From positions 223,360 to 260,466 of the forward strand of contig NW_014577149.1 of the NCBI RefSeq assembly GCF_000485595.1: 37,107 bases of DNA, written 5' to 3'. Under the pieces are notes generated by a model. It was not told the DNA's origin and ran no database searches. It was given only the letters and a program-made list of their open reading frames with translations. Source of the stretch: Priapulus caudatus. Taxonomy: Eukaryota; Priapulida; Priapulimorpha; Priapulimorphida; Priapulidae. Below are positions 31,425 to 37,107 of this stretch, piece by piece (position 1 is the stretch's first letter; each line of letters opens with the position of its first letter). Position numbers and translations under genes: made by a program.

Positions 31425-32604
31425 TCATGGAATAAAACTGTAAGTGTGCGCACCACGCGGATTGTATCGACCTGGGGCAACACGGCTACCATCGTAAACG
31501 GCATGGTCCCTCTGGCTGCTGATCACTTTCATAGTGTTGCCGCCATATCCAGTACCGCCGTTATCGCCTTCTCCCGTACTTGTATAACTAGTACCGCCAT
31601 TACCGCTAGTTGACTTGCTGTTACCGCCATATCCGTTGGTTGTCTTACTATTACCGCCATATCCATTGCTTGACATGCTGCTACCACCGTAGCCACTACT
31701 TGACTTGGTGCCACCACTACCATAACCATTATTGTTTCCATTACTACTTCCGTATCCATTGCCATTTTTCCTACCGCTTCCATATCCGTTATCATTACCG
31801 TTGGTACTGCCATATCCATTGCCATTTTTCCTACCGCTTCCATATCCGTTATCATTACCGTTGGTACTGCCATATCCAGCCATTTTCCTACCTTTATATC
31901 CGTTATCATTACCGTTGGTACTGCCATATCCATTGCCATTTTTCCTACCGCTTCCATATCCGTTACCATTACCGTTGGTACTGCCATATCCATTGCCATT
32001 TTTCCTACCGCTTCCATATCCGTTACCATTACCGTTGGTACTGACATATCCATTGCCATTTTTCCTGCCGCTTCCATATCCGTTACCATTATTCCTGCCG
32101 CTTTCATATCCATTGCCATTTCCGTTGCTTTTGCCGTTTCCATTATCCATTGTATTACTTCTTCCATATCCGTTTCCATTTCCCTTAGCATTTCCGTTAC
32201 CATTTCCGTATCCATTCGTGTTACCGTTTCCATTCGTATTTTCGTGTTCATTATCATCATCCGTGTCGTCCGCTCCATATCCGCCACCGTTTTTATAATC
32301 AGCATCGTCGTCGTTGCCTGTATTACCTAGAACGTGAAGGACTAGTGGATCGTCCGCGTGGGTTCTGTAAATAGTATGAATGGGTGGATCTCTGTAAATC
32401 TCGCGGTATTCCACCTTCCGCTCGATGAGAGCAGCCTCAATACCTTCCAGGAAATCGTTAAGTGAGAAGCCATTTAAAAGCTGCGCGGTAATCATCTGCT
32501 GCATTACTCCGGGCGGGATGCTACCTAACAGCCCTCGTGGAAGACCTGGAAGCCCTGGAAGCCCTGGGATCCCTTGAAGGCCTGGAATGCCTTGGGTGTC
32601 TCCT

Positions 32605-32638
<34 letters not shown>

Positions 32639-34548
32639 TAGGTGATGGCAGCAATTGCTCAAAGGCCGTGCCAATGAGTTGCTGCTGCTCAGAAACCGGT
32701 AGAGTGAGGAATCTATTCAGCATCAAATCCGCGTTCTCTGAGGCGACCGAGGGTAACCCAATGCCAGCTGCCTCGCCTATCTGGCCGGAAAATGCATTTA
32801 TGACTCGCGCTAATAATTGTTGCTGGCCCGCTGGAATTTGGTTTCGGTTTATTCTTCGCCCAGCGAATTGGCGAGTTACGGTCGGTCTACGTCGCGTTGG
32901 AATGAGCTGCGTGTCTGCGTCCTGCTCCGGCATTATTCGGTCCTGAGCAGAAAACACCCTTTCGCGTAATCCCTGTATGAATCTATTTGCTCCCGCAGCG
33001 TTGCCTTCTCCCTCTACACCCCGCTCGCTCTGGCCGTCGCTCTGTCTAATCAATGCGCGGATTCGCTGCACCAGTGCATTTTGCCCCCTACCCGGGGAAC
33101 GGTCTCCATCATCATCTTGTGTTCCTGCGTCGGCATCATCGTCATCTTGTGCTCCCGCAGCGTTGCCTTCTCCCTCTACACCCCGCCCTCTCTGGCCGTC
33201 GCTCTGTCTAATCAATGCGCGGATTCGCTGCACCAGTGCATTTTGCCCCCTACCCGGCGAACGGTCTCCATCATCATCTTGTGTTCCTGCGTCGGCATCA
33301 TCGTCATCTTGTGCTCCCGCAGCGTTGCCTTCTCCCTCTACACCCCGCCCGCTCTGGCCGTCGCTCCGTCTAAACAATGCGCGGATTCGCTGCACTAGTG
33401 CATTTTGCCTCCTACCCGGCGAACGGTCTCCATCATCATCTTGCGCCCCCGCCTCGGCATTATCGTCATCTTGTGCTCCTTGATCGTCGTCATCGTCACC
33501 TTGTGTTCCTGCGTCGGCATCATCGTCATCTTGTGCTCCTTGATCGTCGTCATTGTCACCTTGTGTTCCTGCGTCGGCATCATCGTCATCTTGTGCTCCT
33601 TGGTCGTCGTCATCGTCATCTTGTGCTCCTTGGTCGTCGTCATCGTCATCTTGTGTTCCTGCGTTGGCATCATCGTCACCTTGTGTTCCTGCGTCGGCAT
33701 CATCGTCATCTTGTGCTCCTTGGTCGTCATCATCATTATCTTGTGCTCCTAGGTCGTCATCATCGTCATCTTGTGCTCCTTGGTCGTCGTCATCGTCATC
33801 TTGTGTTTCTGCGTTGGCATCATCGTCATCTTGTGTTCCTGCCTCGGTATCATCATCATCTTGTGCCCCTTGGTCGTTATCATCATTATCATCTTGTGCT
33901 CCTTGGTCGTCATCATCGTCGTTTTGCTCATCGTCGTCATCATTATCTCTATCAACTTTAAGCCCGACTGCGTTTCCTCTACCTTCATTTTCGCCCTGAT
34001 TCTCCTCTTCAACTTCTGCGCGCAGCGATCCAGTATTGAGCCGTATCGTTGATTTCGACGCGAGCAGTGTTTGCAGTTGCTTCACAACATCAAATCCGAT
34101 TCCAGCTGAATCACTTTCTTCCGTCTCTGTCGAATCAGTGCCGAGGAAAGATGAGAAAATGTTTAAGAAATCAATCATGTCGTCAGTATCCATTTGTCCA
34201 GTAGACTGTTTGGGTGGGTCGCCAAACGGTACCGTTATTCCTTGAGAATCAGTCGTCCCATCCGTGGATCCGTCTTGTGTGGTCGGATCGTCTGTTGTCT
34301 GACCGTGCGCGCATGACTGTAAGAAAATCGGATTGTTTTGTAAGTCGCGACCCTTACTGGTTCGTTCTGCATATGAAATCACCATCTTAGCGCTACTCAA
34401 AATACGTTATAGTTGCGTCATCTTTTTACTCCATTCGTCGAATAGTAAATAACGATATTATAATGCGATGCCTAGCGAAACGCTCTGCTTGCATGCTTAC
34501 CGCAATAATCAGAATGCCAAGAGCCGCAACAACAACGCAAGTCTTCAT
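31425..34548 (-). CDS. secreted mosaic acidic / Gly-Asn-Tyr-rich protein, shell-matrix-like
   Basis: Exon 34548-34501 codes MKTCVVVAALGILIIA and ends at GCG|GTAAGC. The next begins after TTTTCTTACAG at 34316 with SCAHGQTTDDPT. Both borders are phase 0, so the 184-bp intron sits at the signal-peptide cleavage point. The product is 979 residues. Approximate order: Thr/Asp/Ser-rich N-terminal region (17-135); acidic repeats of DDDDDQGAQ / DDADAGTQ (136-311); three 54-residue modules with QNALVQRIRAL and GRGVEGEGNAAG (312-458); a helical Gln-rich segment (458-575); poly-Asp; a short collagen-like GIPGLQGIPGLPGLPGLP (about 592-612); a mixed segment with YREIYRDPPIHTIYRTH; a long Gly/Asn/Tyr region built on a 20-residue NGYGSTNGNDNGYGSGRKNG unit (691-945); and a Tyr/Arg tail ending YSFIP. 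Mature Cys are almost absent. Poly-Asp with Gly-rich repeats is typical of mineral-binding extracellular matrix proteins; function is inferred from composition only. Confidence 0.85.
31760..32100. repeat. 60-bp in-frame tandem repeat in the matrix gene
   Basis: CCGTTGGTACTGCCATATCC recurs near 31798, 31858, 31912, 31972 and 32032: spacings 60, 54, 60 and 60, all multiples of three. It codes the 20-residue Gly/Asn/Tyr unit; one unit is six bases short. Units are almost identical in DNA, which suggests recent expansion. Confidence 0.9.
32965..33440. repeat. 162-bp tandem repeat, three units, in the matrix gene
   Basis: CGCAGCGTTGCCTTCTCCCT begins units near 32996, 33158 and 33320, exactly 162 bp apart, coding 54 residues each. 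The three copies differ at few bases. Confidence 0.9.
33440..33960. repeat. Asp-coding minisatellite in the matrix gene
   Basis: TCGTCATCTTGTGCTCCTTGG-like units of 30-60 bp (GTCGTCATC Asp runs with CTTGTG(C/T)TCCT spacers) repeat with in-frame length variation. The long open frames on the plus strand here are reflections of this repeat. Confidence 0.9.
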
Positions 34549-34870
34549 GATTGCTGCACCGTATACCTGTGAAGTATCAAAGAAAGCACGGTAACCCTAT
34601 ATTAGGCGTTAAATGCATTACGCGGCAATGGCGCAGACATAACTGTCTTACTTTCTCGCAACAAACGCATTCACGTCTAATTCTCCCGCGCAACGGGTGG
34701 CGCGTATAATTGTGGCAAAGGGTTATAACACCGGTCGCACCATATTGTAAACACTTTTTGTCACGCGATTATCACCTATAGTCCGCCACTGTAAACTAGC
34801 GAACTCTCAACAGCTCACTTACCGTCCGTGCGGAGCTGAGCGCCTTCGGTAACCTCTGCCTGTTCAATGC
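34549..34870 (-). other. 5' UTR exons and leader intron of the matrix gene
   Basis: The minus-strand leader exon ends at GCACGGACG|GTAAGTGAG (34823|34822). The next exon starts after GATACTTCACAG at 34566 and carries 18 nt of leader before ATG 34548. The intron is 256 bp. The signal-peptide exon is therefore 34566-34501. Confidence 0.65.
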
Positions 34871-34893
34871 CGACTCAACGCGGAGCAATGCAG

Positions 34894-34899
34894 AATATA
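34894..34899 (-). promoter_or_regulatory. weak TATA-like box of the matrix gene
   Basis: CTGCTATATTCTGC on the minus strand, 25-30 bp above a CATTGAAC stretch that could hold the start site. It is a poor consensus, so the core promoter may be elsewhere up to about 35000. Confidence 0.35.
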
Positions 34900-36395
34900 G
34901 CAGCGCGCCGTACAAGTTTAAGCGTCACACTCGGTGCCGATGCTTGCGACGATATCGCTGAGCTGAGAGTTTCCAGCTTTGAGCACAACCTAGCAATTTG
35001 GTTGGGGACTAACGCCCTACGGGCTAGAGGGTAATGTTCCGTTTGTTCCGGCATTGGCAGCGCGAAGCGCAGCTAACTACTGGCCGGTGTCTTGTTTGAC
35101 ACAGTCGTGACTAATAGTGTGTAATTATTCAGCTATTTTCAGTAATCTTTCTTCCGTAATCGACCTGCGAGTGTGTTACCTCGTGTCTAGAGCTCGGCGG
35201 AGGCAGTTACTGCACAGATTTTCAGGTCTACAGCTATTTCAGATGATAGATCGATTTACAATTATATATCCCGATTCGAGTTTTTTGTTGATATTAATTA
35301 ATTAACCTAAGATCGTTGATCGATTGTGTGAAGATAGTTTGTGATGTTATATACGAGTAAGAGCAGGGGGCCGAAGGATTGTAACACAGACTAGGCTAAC
35401 TGCCCTCGTGCAATGACCTCAATAGCCGACCCGACATGACCTATAGCTACACGGTGCGAAACTGACTTTTAAATGTACAGACTGGCCAATGACAAATTGT
35501 GTAAGCTAGAGATTGGCGTGCATAATTTAAGCAGGCAGACCCCTTGCGTTTACATCTGGTTCGGCAAATCGGGGTGCGGAATTCGTTTTTTATGATGTTA
35601 AGTCGTTGGTTTCTAGCCTGGGGTCCCGACCTAATTCAGGGTCGTGGGGTCTTCAGTAATGTCGCGGAGTGTGAAGAAAATCACACGCCAATCTGCACTG
35701 TTTCATCGGTGATACGTGCTGCTCTGTGGAGCCATCCCTGTCTCTGTCGTGTGCGGACTATCCGGACGCTAACCTCTCTATTAATACGACTTTGCTGCGG
35801 AATGAAGAGCATTGTGCGACCGTTAGAAGCCTCGAACGCAGCCAACATTTAACTAATTACGACGTAATATTCGTTATACGAAAATGACCGAGTCCCGATT
35901 AAAGGGCGATAGGATATAGATTTGAGTGGATTAAGCATTTATTATTGATTAATTAATAAATTGTATTGTAGTTTTTTATTAAGATTTTAAGTATAGCGCA
36001 TCTCCTCTATCCTAGTATTGTGAACTTTACTCGCAAACGCATACGCCGCAAAACAAATAGAATTGTCGAATATGTTACGGCTTCTAATTTCAATCTTCAC
36101 CAAAATGACATGTGTAGACTCCAAATGATATTGTGGACCCTTTATTTATAACTATCACAAAACTATCATATGGAACGAAATAACGTAAGAAAATAGGTAT
36201 GTGAAACTGTTTTTATTCAGCGTGAATTCATACGTGCACACATCACGTGGAATAAATCTACAGAAATTTACAATAACTGGAAAGGTGTCCGGTAAGCGAC
36301 GTACATATATGAACACGAGAAATGCAATGTGTGAAACGTGTGCGATAGTACCTCACATTAGTTCAGATCTATTCTTCATTCTACATCTAGTCGTT
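34900..36395. other. intergenic: matrix-gene upstream region and Ly6 downstream region
   Basis: Contains no supported exon. A plus-strand 102-codon frame (35544-35852) has no motif and no splice partners. Regulatory sequence for the matrix gene would be expected here. Confidence 0.45.
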
Positions 36396-36410
36396 TACAA
36401 GTAATTTTTT

Positions 36411-36416
36411 TTTATT
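36411..36416 (-). terminator. AATAAA polyadenylation signal of the Ly6-like gene
   Basis: AATAAAAAAAAATT on the minus strand about 330 bp below the stop codon at 36744. It is the first consensus signal after the stop. Confidence 0.55.
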
Positions 36417-36743
36417 GGAGGTACATCAACAGAGACGTTTGTGATGCAGGTTAAAACTACGTAGGGTCTAAACACCCCCGCTTAAACTCACATCACTCTC
36501 GATGATTATACTCCAACCAATCACCACTAAATGTTGCCTAAAAATATTGCAGGATATATTAAAAAAAGAGCGCATGTACATATACTCCATATAGATCACG
36601 TTAATGAAATCGAGTTAAAACGTATACAACGATGAACGTACGAATGCATGTAAAAGTACAAAACTATACAGCCGCGAATGCATTCTTAGTTCGATAAAAC
36701 CGTCTTCTTACAATATCCTGCGATAACACGCGAACGAGAGTTG

Positions 36744-36955
36744 CTACCTAAGAATTACAGCGATAAGGCCGATAGCGATGCACAAAAGCCCGTGCATGCG
36801 CTCTGAACCGTTGCAGAGGTCGGTTTGACAGTAGCACAAGCTGGTCATGTAGCCAGATACGAGCTCGTCAGCACATCCGTACTGGTCTCTCTTTCTCCAG
36901 TCGATCTGATCTGAAGTCGTGCGCAGATGGCAATATCGTTTAACGACCTTTACAC
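36744..36955 (-). CDS. Ly6/uPAR (Quiver/Sleepless-like) GPI-anchored protein, last exon
   Basis: The exon follows acceptor TTTCCTTTTGCTTTAG and enters in phase 1. It codes VKVVKRYCHLRTTSDQIDW, RKRDQYGCADELVSGYMTS, LCYCQTDLCNGSERMHG and LLCIAIGLIAVILR, stop. The CYC.TDLCN motif is the signature end of the three-finger Ly6/uPAR fold. Cys spacing fits the second half of the domain, with the first half and signal peptide in upstream exons beyond the window. A hydrophobic tail after a small-residue region is a GPI-attachment signal. The RCY-like start and D-rich loop are commonest in the invertebrate Quiver/Sleepless branch, whose members modulate ion channels, receptors or septate junctions; which one this is cannot be told. 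Confidence 0.85.
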
Positions 36956-36998
36956 CTAAAGCAAAAGGAAAGCGTGTAAACACGTACGTGTGCGTGGC

Positions 36999-37041
36999 GT
37001 TTGCTTGCGCGCGTCTCTCTCGCTCTCTGTCTCTCTCTGTC

Positions 37042-37099
<58 letters not shown>

Positions 37100-37107
37100 C
37101 GTGCGTG
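36999..37107. repeat. (CT)n then (GT)n microsatellite
   Basis: TCTCTC tract passing into GTGTGTGCGTGCGTG at the window end. It lies in the intron upstream of the Ly6-like last exon. Confidence 0.95.

Noticed and set aside
31592-32214. CRISPR-like regular repeat spacing in the 60-bp array
   Set aside because: Eukaryotic context, no unique spacers, and the repeat is coding and in frame.
31529-32305. 258-codon Met-rich minus-strand frame
   Set aside because: Shifted-frame reading of the 60-bp Gly/Asn/Tyr repeat.
31610-34052. Long plus-strand frames (Tyr/His-, Pro/Leu- and Ser-rich)
   Set aside because: Antisense reflections of the in-frame repeats of the minus-strand matrix gene, which has the signal peptide, introns and open 979-residue frame.
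35544-35852. 102-codon plus-strand frame with five cysteines
   Set aside because: Transmembrane, signal and splice features absent; the position is upstream of a minus-strand promoter.

Overview
The window is nuclear DNA of an animal, most likely a marine invertebrate. It has GT-AG introns, TATA promoters, AATAAA signals, long CA/CT/AT microsatellites, Harbinger, Ty3/Gypsy and hAT-like transposon remains, and interstitial TTAGGG hexamers. TTAGGG rather than TTAGG argues against most arthropods. A secreted Asp-rich and Gly/Asn/Tyr-rich protein of shell-matrix character makes a mollusc or brachiopod a reasonable guess, but nothing here fixes the taxon. Two 25-N placeholders (10337-10361 and 20708-20732) mark assembly gaps.

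Left half (1-20.7 kb): mostly mobile-element debris. Three partial copies of one PIF/Harbinger family can be pieced together. The transposase has a short first exon (13310-13537) and a long DDE exon (3595-4549; antisense copy 20668-19921). A Myb/SANT-like partner gene lies tail-to-tail with it (C-terminal part 5053-4817; multi-exon copy 7466-10292; copy 19486-19920). All copies are broken. Other elements are a pogo/Tigger-like MITE just after the transposase stop codon (4553-4667), a CAGGGGCG-ended hAT-like insertion (7742-9003), a decayed Gypsy RNase H (6010-6390) and an inverted-repeat element with a TTAGGG core (16908-17175). Among the debris is a plausible host gene on the minus strand: two phase-matched 3' exons at 12679-12515 and 11984-11785, product unrecognised.

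Middle (20.7-27.9 kb): no convincing gene. It holds a second TTAGGG-cored inverted-repeat element (22812-23083), a 600-bp CA tract, a perfect 31-bp-arm palindrome (25667-25762) and a 748-bp element with about 120-bp terminal inverted repeats (26823-27570).

Right end (27.9-37.1 kb): three genes, all on the minus strand and all for secreted or membrane-anchored proteins. They are (a) the last exon of a GPI-anchored Ly6/uPAR (Quiver-like) protein at 36955-36744; (b) a gene with a 5' UTR intron, a 16-codon signal-peptide exon (34548-34501) and a giant exon (34316-31425), giving a 979-residue mosaic acidic and Gly/Asn/Tyr-rich secreted protein; (c) the signal-peptide exon (28123-27907) of another secreted protein, with a probable TATA promoter and non-coding first exon 2.3 kb upstream (30598-30384). 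An unidentified broken coding region (28989-29734, plus strand) sits inside the large 5' intron of gene (c).
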